Shown: positions 33,981-44,186 of the stretch, one piece after another
Layout: each line of letters begins with the position of its first letter
Numbering within the stretch: position 1 is the first letter of the stretch
Source: Eublepharis macularius
Lineage: Eukaryota > Chordata > Lepidosauria > Squamata > Eublepharidae
Length of the DNA: 64,000 bases
NCBI RefSeq assembly: GCF_028583425.1
Contig: NC_072790.1
Location: 12,444,552-12,508,551, forward strand
Direction of reading: 5' to 3'
Position numbers and translations under genes: made by a program
The notes under the pieces: model-generated
Seen by the model: only the letters and a program-made list of their open reading frames with translations
Database searches by the model: none
Told to the model about the DNA's origin: nothing

Positions 33981-34195
33981 TTATTTTAGCTGGGTAGTGG
34001 TATTGGTCTGCAGTAGAACAGTAGGATTTGAGTCCAGTGGCACCTTAGAGATCAACAAAGTTTTCCGTGTGTAAGCTTTTGAGAGTCAGAGAGTCAGTGG
34101 ACTGAAGAAGGGAGCTCTCACACTCCAAAGCTCACACCTTGAAAATTTTGTTGGTCTCTGAAGTGCCACTGGACTCAAATCCTGCTGCATGTATG
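33981..34195. mobile_element. Penelope-type foldback, second family (copy 1)
   Basis: Two inverted arms (GGTCTGCAGTAGAACAGTAGGATTTGAGTCCAGTGGCACCTTAGAGA region and its inverse) meeting near 34095. The 11-bp flanks TGCATGTATAT (33970-33980) and TGCATGTATGT (34196-34206) differ at one base. The plus arm has CTGAAGA then AGGGAG..CTCC and CAAAGC, a damaged hammerhead core (GAAA is CAAA). Confidence 0.6.
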
Positions 34196-34206
34196 TACTA
34201 TTGCTA

Positions 34207-34519
34207 CCACAACATTAGATTTTCTCCTGTGAACTCTCTCAGCCAAACTTTAGAAGTTGTGGTATTGAGTTCAAAATGAGAGGAGTCTGCAGTCACATGG
34301 CTCACAAAACTGTTTTTCTTCTGGTACAGAGAAACTAAAACCTTCCGTCCCTACTCTATCGTGTTATGCTTGGCATAAGACTTTCCAAAACTGGCCACAT
34401 ATTGTGCACATTTACAAAAAGAGAACGAGGTATTTTTCTGGGACACATTTACTCTTTGATTTAAAAATACATGGAGGGTCTCTTCTGTTCTTTGTGCACA
34501 CTTTCCACTAAAATATTTA
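34207..34519. other. No recognised feature
   Basis: Noncoding. Nothing recognised. Confidence 0.4.
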
Positions 34520-35323
34520 CCAGTGGTTTGTGATTGTCCACGGCTATCGAACCAGCGTTCAGGAGAGGCCTGGTTCGGTGCATTCAGCCACGGTTCGGGA
34601 AGGCAGACAGTCAGGCGCCATCAATCAATTCCCTTGGAAACGGAGCCAGGGGAATGCCTGAACTCTGTATGCGCTCCTTCTGTCGCCCTGGAAACCCAAA
34701 TGGAAGCCCAGCTTACCTTGATCGTCAAGTCTTCCTTCCAACCACGGAGCTGCAAAGTGGTTTCAAGTTGGGAGAAGACACCCAGGGGAGGGAGGGGGAA
34801 GGGGGTGTTCTGTAGCCATGGGCACTCCAATCTCATCCCTGCAAACCCTGATAGGCAGCTCTGATGGCCAAACACAGACCTCCTGCATTGCTCAATGGGA
34901 CCTGTGCTTATAAATAGCCGTGGGCTCCCAGGCTGGGTTTCACTTTCAGCGAGCAGTGGAGTGGGACAGAGCTCTTGCTTGCCACTTGCTAGCCTTTGGG
35001 GAGAGAGACTGAGAGTATAACTGAGCTTAGATTTTTGTGAGAGTTTCCTGGGGGCGTTGGATTGGAGAGGGTATAACTCCAAGATCCCTTTTGCAATCTT
35101 GTCCAAACTTGGGTGATGGCTGGAGGAGAGCCTGCTAAATACTTCCCGTGAATATGGGCTCTCTAAGTGCCATGGGGGCCGTTCCGTGCTCCATGAACCG
35201 TGAACCACGAACCAGTTCAACAACGGAAAATGTTCATTGCGGTTCATGACTTTGGGATCATTGTCGGCACCAAATCATGAACTGCTGGTTCGTTAAATTT
35301 TTTTGGTTCGTGCCCATGTCTAG
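34520..35323. mobile_element. hAT element, family C, left-truncated copy with internal promoter-like region
   Basis: The right end TTCGTGCCCATGTCTA (to 35323) and most of the body align with 19249-20011. The left 90 or so bases including the left TIR are missing, so no target duplication can be matched (right flank GTTATCAG). Relative to the 19.2-kb copy it retains about 150 extra bases at 34880-35040, including TATAAATA. No transposase-coding sequence. Confidence 0.75.
34909..34916 (+). promoter_or_regulatory. TATA-box-like motif in a hAT element
   Basis: TATAAATA in a GC-richer context, followed about 30 bases later by GGGTTTCACTTTCAGCGAGCAG. Its place near one end of a longer hAT copy suggests the transposase promoter of the autonomous ancestor. 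This is inference; the copy has no gene. Confidence 0.4.
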
Positions 35324-35331
35324 TTATCAGT

Positions 35332-35604
35332 ACAGCTGCGTCCAACCTTGAGAAACTCTGCTCTGTATCTTTTCCAGGACTTTCACGCTTTGCAGCTTTG
35401 CACCAACTTCAACTGACTGTTGTTTGAACTGGGAGGAGGGGACTAGGGGTATAACTTTTCTGGGAGGACTTTGCTTTGGCATTCCAGGCAATTACTATGT
35501 ACAGTGTACTTCTAGGGAGCAAATCTCTAATAAAGACCTTTAACTCATACAGCTGTGTCTGATGAAGTGGAGAGTCTGAGAGAATCCCCTAGCCAGGCCT
35601 GACA
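35332..35604. other. Unassigned, retroelement-tail-like
   Basis: Contains TCTCTAATAAAGACCTTTAACTC near 35527, a polyadenylation-signal context reminiscent of an LTR or 3' UTR, but nothing else supports it. Confidence 0.3.
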
Positions 35605-35742
35605 CTCCCTTTCCCATTTGATCCTCACAACAACCCAGGAGGATAGGTAGGCTAAAGGAGAGTGAGTGGCCCAAGTGGGCCAAGGTGCTTGGTCTCCCTG
35701 GTCATAGTCCAGTGCTCTAGCATCTGTACCATGCTGGCTGTC
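35605..35742 (-). repeat. MIR-like SINE fragment
   Basis: Minus strand: GTACAGATGCTAGAGCACTGG head, then GGGCCACTCACTCTCCTTTAGCC and CTCCTGGGTTGTTGTGAGGATCAAATGGG tail. Decayed. Confidence 0.55.
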
Positions 35743-35754
35743 TTACAGGTACTG

Positions 35755-35940
35755 AAATAAGCTTTTGAGAGCCACAGCTCTCTTTGTCAGATGCATCTCA
35801 AAAGCTGACGATGCATCTGATGAAGAGAACTGTGGCTCTCAAAAGCTTATGCTACAATAAAGTTGGTTAGTCTTAAAGGTACTACTGGACTTTTATTATT
35901 TTGCTACTACAGACTAACACGGCTAACTCCTCTGGATCTA
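35755..35940. mobile_element. Penelope-type foldback, second family (copy 2)
   Basis: Flanked by a 12-bp duplication TTACAGGTACTG (35743-35754 and 35941-35952). Short inverted left arm (AAGCTTTTGAGAGCCACAGC) facing a longer right arm with CTGATGAAGAG..CTCTCAAAAGCTTATGCTAC. The plus-strand core keeps CTGATGA but GAAA has become AAAA; the minus-strand core has CTGACAA. Ends ACTCCTCTGGATCTA. Confidence 0.68.
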
Positions 35941-35952
35941 TTACAGGTACTG

Positions 35953-37205
35953 CACAGCTAAAGCTTTCTGATGAATTTGATTATACTGGATGTATAAACT
36001 AGGTCTGTGTCTGGCGAGAGCACACCCCACCCTTGGGCAAAAGTGCAAATTCAGGGTGGTCCAGTATAAGTAAGTGGCAAGTGGCTTACTCCCAGGAAAG
36101 AGCCCTTATGAGTTCACTGTAAATTGCAGATTGCCCAGAAGAACAAAACTCCACCTTCCTGCCACATCCCTCCAGCACCCTGTTACTCCACACATCCTAA
36201 CATTTTCTTTCTCTTCCTTCTCCACCATGTTCCCTCTCGTTCTACATTAACCTTCACTCAATACTCCTCTCTGCTTCTGGGCAAGACGACATTACATTTC
36301 CCTGAGGTTAGGTTAGTTTCAAACTTTCTAAACTTTTCACATAAGGGTAACAATATTTTGAACAGCAATAAGAAACAGGAAACAGCATCTACTTTGAAAG
36401 ATGGATTTAAAAAAAAAAAACCGAAAAGGATCCAGCCAGTTTCTGCTGAAAAGGTTGTTTTCAGGGGTGGGAGCTCTTTGCCTTTAATATTCCAGTCAAA
36501 AACCTGTCCTATCAATCTCTCAAAGTTCTCGCTCGGCATTCTGTTTTGAAGTTATTTTAAAGTTGTGCTTTATTTTTCAAAAGGCAAGGCACATTTTAGA
36601 ATGTATAACCTATTTCCTACATAGGGAATTTTAAGAACTTGTAAACAATATACAAAAGACCACCAAAGTGAAGGGTGACAGGAAGCGGTAACAGTTCTTA
36701 TCCCCTCCCAAAAAATCTCCCTCGTGGTGAAGGAGAGCACCTCACTGACTCCATAACTCAGTCTGAAAAGTGTACCATGACCTTTCCTAAACTTTGTGCA
36801 TGTTTCAAAAGCATTTTTTTCAGTTAGAATAACGGGATCTCCGAAAGATGCAACACACAGTTGAAAAATGGTAAGATTCAGTGGGCAAAAGGCATCAGGG
36901 TTCGATTGTAACAGAGAACAGTATGAAAATTCTTCCGATGGGCAGACTGCCCAACAATAAAATGTGCAAAACTAAGGCAGAGTCTAATCAACTCTAGAAC
37001 CACTGAAGGAATACAGAGTGAAATTTAGACAAAAAGGCAGAAAAACTTACTCTAAAGCTCTGAGAGGTGAACATCTATCCAGTATGAAAACAGTATGAAA
37101 ACAAAGCACACATATTTTCAGCTGCGCCATCCAAGATAGGAGATGACATGAGACGCTGTGCACCATTTATCATTTCTGTAACGACAGAAAAAATAAAGCT
37201 GTTGG
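35953..37205. other. No recognised feature
   Basis: Noncoding. An A run lies at about 36409-36420. No domain in any frame. Confidence 0.4.
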
Positions 37206-37249
37206 GGTGTGTGTGTGTGTGTGTGTGTACGTGTGTGTGTGTGTGTGTG
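37206..37249. repeat. (GT)n microsatellite
   Basis: About 22 GT units interrupted once by AC. Confidence 0.9.
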
Positions 37250-37584
37250 GAAAAACTGCTATCGTTCTCCATACCCAACAGATCAGAAACAAACTGCTAT
37301 GAACATTGCGCACAAGAGATTCAGACCTCAACCACAAGATGAGAACACCACCTACATTCCTCCTTCCTAGAAAATCCCTTAGGGAGTCACCATTACTACA
37401 TATCCTGGCAACGCATACATCTGTCAACGGGAAAAAAAATGGTGTGCATGCTTTTCATACAGATTCCTGCACACTAACAAGAAACTACAAAAATTCAGCA
37501 AACCCCATGCCCGTTCTACACACCTGTCTTTTCCAATACCATGCCAGATCCCAGTTGTGGGAGTGTGGATGCAAAGAGAAGGTT

Positions 37585-37840
37585 TTAATGGCACGCCTGA
37601 GTCCTCCTGCATGCAAAGCAGAAGCTCTACCGCTCAGCCACATCCCTCCCCCCTGGACTGACTACTCTGACCGGCAGCAGCTTCAGACAGAAGCCTTTGA
37701 CAGCACTCACTGCCTAATCTTTTCAGAACTGGAGAAGGCCAGGGAATGACCCTGGGAGCTTCTGTATGCCAAGCAAAGGTTTAGACAGAGGGACTCAGTG
37801 GTACACCAGTTGCTTTGCATGCACAGATCCTCAGGTGTAG
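37585..37840. repeat. tRNA-derived SINE cluster (decayed)
   Basis: On the minus strand, GTGGCTGAGCGGTAGAGCTTCTGCTTTGCATGCAGGAGGACTC (about 37600-37645) is a tRNA-like SINE head. Next to it, minus-strand GCTGCTGCCGGTCAGAGTAGTCAG is the body of the same family. On the plus strand GGACTCAGTGGTACACCAGTTGCTTTGCATGC (about 37791-37822) is another head. At least two copies, partly inverted. Confidence 0.55.
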
Positions 37841-37844
37841 CCTC

Positions 37845-38050
37845 CAGTTTATTCCATTTCTCCCCACCAGGAACTCCAAATGGCTTGCAACAGTCTCCTC
37901 TCCTTCATTTTGTCCTCACAACAACCCTGTATGGTAGGTCTACCCAAGAATGTGTGACTGGCCCGAGTTCACCCAGTGAGCTTCCTCAGTAGAGCGGGGA
38001 ATTCCAAGCTGGGTCTCCCAGGTACTAGTCTGACATTGTAACCCAGGGGC
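37845..38050 (-). repeat. MIR-like SINE
   Basis: Minus strand: GAGCCCCTGGGTTACAATGTC..ACCCAGCTTGGAATTCCCC, CTGAGGAAGCTCACTGGGTGAACTCGGGCC, ACAGGGTTGTTGTGAGGACAAAATG tail. Right order, decayed. Confidence 0.6.
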
Positions 38051-38257
38051 TCCACATGGGTGCCCACCAACACCTTTCTTGGTATCCAACAATTATTTTT
38101 AGAAAGCGGTTGAGGCCAGGAGGGGCTTCTGGCTGGCCCTTGGAAACCTGACTGGCTGTGCGGATTTTTTTTTAAAAAACATTCTTCAGTAGCATTTGTC
38201 ACCACAGCACAAGGAATCTTCTCTGAGTGACTGAAGGTAAGCAGTGCAAATAAATTA

Positions 38258-38345
38258 TTTTAATAATAATAAATAATAACAACATTTGATTTATATACCA
38301 CCCTTCAGGACAACTTAATGGCCACTCAGAGCGGTTTACAAACAA
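38258..38345 (-). repeat. MIR-type SINE 3' tail
   Basis: Minus strand GTAAACCGCTCTGAGTGGCC..TTGTCCTGAAGGGTGGTATATAAATCAAATGTTGTTATTATTTATTATTATT. Only the tail survives. Confidence 0.7.
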
Positions 38346-38527
38346 TGCAACAAACAATGCGATTTTACAGCAATGTTCCTTTTTAAAAGCCTACGTTTAG
38401 CCTCACTCTTGGACATTTTGTGATTGGCTCCACCTCCTCTGGCAGCCGTTTTGTGGTTGCGCCCACCACCCTGTGTCAGGATTCCGAAGACGTCCACAGG
38501 CTCAAAAAGGTTGGGGACCTTTGCTCT

Positions 38528-38690
38528 AACCACTCTTCTCTCTAAAAGGATCAGGGCGTCGGTGATGTGAAAGAGTTCTACCTGAGACTCCAGACAGATG
38601 CTGCCAGTCAGAGTAGGCCATGCTGACTTTGAGAGGCCAAAGCCCTGACTCAGCAGAGGGCCGCTTCTCCTGCTCTCATAACAAGACATC
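38528..38690 (+). repeat. tRNA-derived SINE body fragment
   Basis: AAAAGGATCAGGGCGTCGGTGATGTGAAAGAGTTCTACCTGAGACTCCAGACAGATGCTGCCAGTCAGAGTAGGCC matches the body of the SINE at 46664. The tRNA head is missing. Confidence 0.6.
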
Positions 38691-39039
38691 TAACCAGACA
38701 GGAGCAACTTCTGCTGCACTTGGGGATCCTCTGCAGACAGTAGTGAGAAAGGCCAAGTGAAAAGCAGACTCACCACAGCCGCTGCCTGACTCATTAAGCG
38801 GACGGCGGTTGACATGTAGGCTGGTGAACCCACTCTTAGCCACCGTCAGCTGTGGGCTAGCTCCAGTTTAATGCACAAGTGTTTCCAACCTTAGTAAGTT
38901 CAGTAATAATAACTTTAAGGTTACTAACTCACCACAACAGGAAAAAAGCTTTTGCAACTATCAAGATGTACAGGTTTTTTACAAATCATAAGAATGACCT
39001 TCCAGACACAAAATACATGAATATGAAATTGAGCTTAAG

Positions 39040-39420
39040 CATGGATCATGTTGGACCAGGGTCTGGGAGACCTTTGACTGAATCCCCAACACTGAGACTC
39101 TCTCTAAGGGCCAAGCTACAAGTGACGGATTACACTTGAATGGCAAGTGAACAGACTCACGCGTATTCCTCCCTGTTCACTTGCGCTCCACTTGCACTCC
39201 ACTTGATCACATAGTGGAGCGCAAGTGAACAGGAGGAATACACGTGAGTCTGTTCACTTGCCATTCAAGTGTAATTCGTCACTTGTAGCTTGGCCCTTAG
39301 CCTAACCTACCTCACAGGGTTACTGTTGTCAGGATAAAATAGAGCAAAGGAGAAGAATGGTGTAAGCTGCTTTGGGGAGAAAAACAGGCTATGGAAATCT
39401 GAATAAATACATATATTCAA
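39040..39420 (+). repeat. MIR-like SINE split by a foldback element
   Basis: Head/core remnants up to 39107 (TTGACTGAATCCCCAAC..) and, after the insertion, CCTAACCTACCTCACAGGGTTACTGTTGTCAGGATAAAATAG with the AATAAATACATA tail. Confidence 0.55.
39108..39296. mobile_element. Foldback element, 3-bp TSD group (GGGCCAAGC long type), copy 1
   Basis: GGGCCAAGCTACAAGTGACG..GAACAGACTCACGCGTATTCC to its inverse ending CACTTGTAGCTTGGCCC. Flanks TAA (39105-39107) and TTA (39297-39299). 189 bp hairpin, inserted in a MIR. Confidence 0.78.
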
Positions 39421-40279
39421 AATTAGTTGTTTTTTTAAAAAAGATGCAGCCATGAAGGTCCTATACCTTAAGGAAGAGACCGATTCTCAGAAGGCCTCAG
39501 CTTCCCAGAAGCTCTCATCATTTTCTCAGCCTGGGTGTGTAGCTGATGAATTCAGAGAATAATTTTGACTCCAAGTTTTAAACAACTTGGCCCAAGCGTG
39601 TATGTAACATTTTCCACTCCAAGCACCTGCCAAGAATATCTGAATGGCAAAGCCCTATAGAAAACCACCCCTGTTTCTAACCAGCACACAGTAAAATCTT
39701 AATACTCCTTCGTATGTACTTGTGCCACATACTCACTGACGTAAAGAGGTGAACTGGATTCAAGCCTTGTGACACAAATCACAAACCGGTCTGGAAAAAC
39801 ACACAACTCTGGGTAGGAAAAGAAAGTGCAGGAACAGGGGATAGGGAATCAAAAAACGGGCAGATCAAGTGACATGCTCAGAAATACTCTCGGAATTGGT
39901 TTAAATTTTTAAATGTAATGCAAGCATTGCTTTCTCCTTCTTTCTTTATTCCTCCCTTGAAAGGATAGAGCATTCTGCCTTCCTAAGCCCAGTGAAAGAA
40001 GTTCAAGTCCACAGCTAGAAACACTCCAGCCTCCAGGCCTGCTCACACCGAAAGAGCAAAGAGCTGGGTAGAATCCCACAGGTCTGTCCTGCTCGTGGCG
40101 TCACTTTCATCCAGCAGGAGGATCTTTTCCCTGATGCGGGCCTCTCTTGGGTCAGGGGGAGATGCCTCCCACTGGATGAAGAGATCCATAGGATCCCACC
40201 CACCTCCTAGAGTGTAAGCGGCACTCACTCCGTGGCTTATGCAGAGCCACATTCATGATCACCATCACACAAAAAGAGC
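39421..40279. other. No recognised feature
   Basis: Noncoding. Nothing recognised. Confidence 0.4.
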
Positions 40280-40287
40280 CTCATAAC

Positions 40288-40620
40288 TAGAGTTATTTTT
40301 CAGCAGGAATGTGGTGGAATGGAGTTCCAGCACCTCTTGAAAATGGTCACATGGCCGGTGGCCCCGCCCCCTGATCTCCAGACAGAGGGGAGTTGAGATT
40401 GCCCTCCACGCCGCTCTAGCGGCGTGGAGGGCAATCTAAACTCCCCTCTGTCTGGAGATCAGGGGGGCGGGGCCACCGGCCATGTGACCATTTTCGCCAA
40501 GGGCGATTTAAACTTTAAAAAACTCCCCCCTTGTTCCAGCTGACCCAAAGTGACGTCATTGTGCAGTCCTGAGTTCCACCACTGGGTTCCACCACCTCTT
40601 TTCCCAGAAAAAAAGCCCTG
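40288..40620 (+). mobile_element. Nonautonomous hAT hairpin element, family A (copy 4)
   Basis: Left end TAGAGTTATTTTTCAGCAGG (mutated TIR), right end CCCAGAAAAAAAGCCCTG. Perfect 8-bp duplication CTCATAAC (40280-40287 and 40621-40628). The central inverted arms at about 40344-40491 are nearly perfect, folding at CGCCGCTCTAGCGGCG. Confidence 0.86.
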
Positions 40621-40628
40621 CTCATAAC

Positions 40629-41687
40629 TATTGTGTGTCCTCTGTACCACCTCACCAAGCACACACGCAAGATCTAAACTATTAAGATTAAATAAATAAC
40701 CTTTGTAGATTCCAGAGTAATTTTAAAACAATTATTTCTCTAAGAAGATAACCATACCAACAACTTTATTGCAACTTAAAGGAAAGAAGTAATTCCAAGG
40801 GCATGCTCTGATGGAAGAGTACATTTGCAGATACAATTAAATGAATGAGCAGCAGAGAAGCCAACGGGGGCACTCTACTGGGGGTTACGAGACCATCTCG
40901 GGGCAACTCAGAGTTCTGCTTGGTCTTGTTTGATAAGCGGTTCTCCAAAAATATAGTGTGCTTCTGGATCAGACACCACTGTGTAACATTTTATTCTGAA
41001 CTAAACAACTAGTGGACTCAATCAAGGCAAAACAATCCCAAAACAGCGCAGAAAAAGACTCAAATGGTGTTTCGTTTCTGAGGGAGCCTAGCGTTTAAAA
41101 CTCTGCAGGGTAGAAGCTTATAGATGCAGCAGATCTAATAAGCCCCCCCCACTCCAATATTGCCAATGCTTTAATTGAGCAAAACAGAATCGTCAAGTAG
41201 GGCTTTCCGCCCCCCCCCCCAGCCTAAACTCTGAAAGTTCCAAGGTCCTTGTTATTTTTGGCAGCCCGAGGGTTTGACGTCACATCCTCCGAGTAGCAAC
41301 TTGGCTTGGAAAAACACGAAACAGAGCTCAGGTCCAATGACCTCACTGAGAAACAGCCTCAACAAAAGCACGTTCTTACACACACTTGACCCACCCACTG
41401 ACAACGTAGCCCTAACTCACACCTCTACTGATCAACCAGACCCGACAAAACACCCCAGCTAATTACTCAGAGGAACGTTACAAGCAACCTTTTTTTTAAA
41501 AAAAGCGAATGGGCAGGGTAACATGCTTTTAAACAAGAAACCATCTGCAGTAAGGTCGGAACATAAATGTGTGTTCTGAATCAGCAAACGGGTTTGCGTG
41601 TGTGGGCTGCCCTTCCTGCACACATGCATACACAAACACACACGCCAGGGTGCTGTGCAGGGGTGGAAATATCATATTTTTCACACC
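40629..41687. other. No recognised feature
   Basis: Noncoding. C runs near 41145 and 41211-41220. Nothing recognised. Confidence 0.4.
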
Positions 41688-41690
41688 TGA

Positions 41691-42026
41691 GAGCCAAAAC
41701 ACACGTTAAGAAATACCTAGGCTCAGCACGTGTTCTCTTACCTCAAGGTTTGCCGGGATCTGTAGGCGTCCTGGAAGCTTAAAGATCTGTAGGGGTCCTG
41801 GAAGTTTAAAGTCCTGGAAGCTTAAAGGATCTGTAGGCGTCCTGGAAGCTTAAAGGCGTCCTGGAAGCTTAAAGCTTAAAATACAGGCGCCTGTATTTCC
41901 CTTCCCCTTTTTGCTGCTCTGTAAATGCTAAACTTTAAGCTTCCAGGACGCCTACAGATCCCGGCAAACCTTGAGGTAAGAGAACACGTGCTGAACCTAG
42001 GTATTTCTTAACGTGTGTTTTGGCTC
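41691..42026. mobile_element. Foldback element, 3-bp TSD group (GASYCAAAACA type), copy 2
   Basis: GAGCCAAAACACACGTTAAG..AAATACCTAGGCTCAGCACG to its inverse ..GTGTTTTGGCTC. Flanked by TGA on both sides (41688-41690 and 42027-42029). The left half contains direct repeats of ATCTGTAGG.GTCCTGGAAG.TTAAAG. 336 bp, noncoding. Confidence 0.82.
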
Positions 42027-42119
42027 TGAGAGGACAATCATCCAGAGGACCTGTGTTGGTCTTCGGTCAAAGAGACTCAGATTCAAATTCTATCTTACTC
42101 TTGAAGTTTACAGGTTGAA

Positions 42120-42745
42120 ACTTGGGACAATCACTGACTCCCCACCTAATATGGGAAGATATTTGCTAGCCGCTTCTCTGGAAATAGCTTGAAATGGCAT
42201 TTGTTGTGAAGCCAGAGGCAAGTTGCAGGGACAGAGACAGAGAACTGTGTGTGCCATGCTGAGTTCTGTGGAGAAAGGATAGGATTTTCAAAATCTTGTA
42301 AATAAATATGTTCCAAGGAGCATGATTCAGAAAGGGCAGCAAAGATGTTTGGGGTCTAGAAAACAAGTCCTCTGAGGAAAGGTTGAAGGAACTGGCTGAG
42401 AGAAGACAAGACCAATGGAGACACCTGAGCACACACTCTTGAAACATCTCAAGGACTTTAACATGGAAGAGGGCAAATTCCTGTTCTCTGATCTTCCAGA
42501 GAGGAAGCCTATATCTAATTTAATGTTTAATTCTCAGGAAAGTAGGTTTGAGTTGAACATCAGGAGAAGCTTGAAAATAGTAAGAGCAGGTAATGAAACT
42601 CGTTAACTGGAGGAAAGGAGCTCTTCATGAATGGAGATCTTTCATCAGAGGTTGGCTAGTCACCTGCAAGGGAAAGCTGTAGTTTTGGAATTTCCTGCAT
42701 TTAGCTTGGATTTGGACTAAATGGCCTATCAAGCCCCCTCCAGTC
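42120..42745 (+). mobile_element. Old CR1-like LINE 3' end
   Basis: Resembles the 3' part of CR1 ORF2 and UTR: CATCTCAAGGACTTTAACATGGAAGAGGGCAAA (compare the region after SLEKRR in the 7.4-9.6 kb copy), AGTAGGTTTGAGTTGAACATCAGGAG, and TTTGGACTAAATGGCCTATCAAGCCCC..CCAGTCTAGAATGCTA. Many indels. Confidence 0.58.
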
Positions 42746-42795
42746 TAGAATGCTAAATATTCTTTTGTGGATGACCAGGCAACACAAATTCTTCC

Positions 42796-43920
42796 ATGCA
42801 TGGTTACCGAACAGTCTCCTTTGTGGTAGTAAACAACAAAAAGTATATTGATGACGTTTTCCTTATCTTTGAAGGAATGGACCAAGTACAGTACTTTCAT
42901 GACTGGCTTAATAGTATTGACCCCAATATACAATATACATGGGAGTATAATCAAAAATTTGTTAGCTTCTGGGATGTAGTGGTTTATAGGAATACTCGTG
43001 ACACCATAAGTTTAAGACCTTACAAAAAGCCCACAGATCATAACTCTTACTTAGACTATGGGTCCTGTCACCCAAAACATCTCAAAAACAACATCCCCTA
43101 TGGGCAATTTTTGAGACTAAAGAGAAACTCCTCAGAACCAACCAACTACAGGAGGGAGGCTAATCTTACGAGTAAAACCTTTTTAGATAGGGGCTATCTG
43201 GTTAACATTATTAATAAAGCCCTATGCAGAGCTGAGAAAGTACCTAGAGAGAACCTTTTTACCCCCAAAACTAGATTATATTCAGAGCATTTAAGGTGGG
43301 CACTTGACTTCACACCCCTATCTAATAAGATTTTAAAAATCATTCAGAAATACTGGGTTTTGGTGCAGGATATTCCTGGCTGTAATATGCCACTCACCAT
43401 AGGCTTTAGAAAGACCATGAGCCTGAGAGATTTAGTTGTTCATTCAGATCAGACTAAAACCCAATCCAACAAGACAGACAAACTGACTGGGCACTACCCC
43501 TGTGGACATTGCAAAGTATGTCCCCTATCTTCATCAAGGAAAACAGTCACCTTAGAGAACAGACATTCCATTACTTTACAAGATTTTTTGACCTGTCAAA
43601 CTGCAGGGGTAGTATACCTAATCAGCTGTGAGTGTAACTATCACTGTGTAGGGAGTACACCACAACCGTTGAAGGTCCATATTCTGGAACACATGTCTAG
43701 AATAACAAATAGGATTATGGCGGCTCCTCTCACTGAACATTTCTTACAATACCACAGAGATGGGAGAGCTTTCTGTTTTACAGTTTTGTATGAAGCTACG
43801 CATAGTTCTCCAGAGTTCAAGCAACATATTTTATTACAAAAATCATGGATTCGTTCTTTGGACACTGTGAAACCTAATGGTCTGAACAGTTTGCTTGATC
43901 TATCTGCTTCTTGTAAATAG
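42796..43920 (+). CDS. Penelope-like element ORF: RT C-terminus plus GIY-YIG endonuclease
   Basis: A 374-codon uninterrupted frame. Residues 17-22 are YIDDVF, the catalytic RT motif. 92-110 (HPKHLKNNIPYGQFLRLKR) is the conserved thumb stretch of Penelope reverse transcriptases. A zinc-knuckle-like CGHCKVC (236-242) precedes the GIY-YIG nuclease (GVVYLISC at 271-278, C280). The second nuclease motif, usually YVG or YIG, is CVG (284-286), and the Arg expected in LKVRxLEH is His (295), so the nuclease may be inactive. A stop lies 24 bases upstream in frame, and the start Met is simply the first in the open stretch; the real protein began further upstream, with fingers and palm now missing. Penelope proteins reverse-transcribe element RNA at a break made by the endonuclease. 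Truncated, hence probably not active on its own. Confidence 0.85.
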   Translation: MHGYRTVSFVVVNNKKYIDDVFLIFEGMDQVQYFHDWLNSIDPNIQYTWEYNQKFVSFWDVVVYRNTRDTISLRPYKKPTDHNSYLDYGSCHPKHLKNNIPYGQFLRLKRNSSEPTNYRREANLTSKTFLDRGYLVNIINKALCRAEKVPRENLFTPKTRLYSEHLRWALDFTPLSNKILKIIQKYWVLVQDIPGCNMPLTIGFRKTMSLRDLVVHSDQTKTQSNKTDKLTGHYPCGHCKVCPLSSSRKTVTLENRHSITLQDFLTCQTAGVVYLISCECNYHCVGSTPQPLKVHILEHMSRITNRIMAAPLTEHFLQYHRDGRAFCFTVLYEATHSSPEFKQHILLQKSWIRSLDTVKPNGLNSLLDLSASCK

Positions 43921-44186
43921 TTGCACTATTCATTATAAGTTTAGGAGTTATAGTGGTATGTGTCACTTTAAATATGTCTCTGTATCGAGTGCCATTTGGT
44001 TTAACAGCTCTTTCGAAGAGAGAGTGTTTGTGCATGGCTTGGTTTATGGTGCGCCGAGACAGACACACAGGAGTTTGGTGATTACGTATATTCTGTAATT
44101 TATTAAGACTACATTGAAACTGGATTGTAATGTACAAATTCCTTTATTGTAGTACATTTAATTTTTAGATCTTTGGTGGAATGGAC

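Noticed and set aside
34621..35247. A 208-codon minus-strand frame
   Set aside because: It lies entirely in the noncoding body of a hAT family C copy and is not open in the sister copy at 19249. Likely chance.
35529..35545. LTR-like AATAAAG context near 35.5 kb
   Set aside because: No purine tract, TATA box or TG..CA borders could be found around it.
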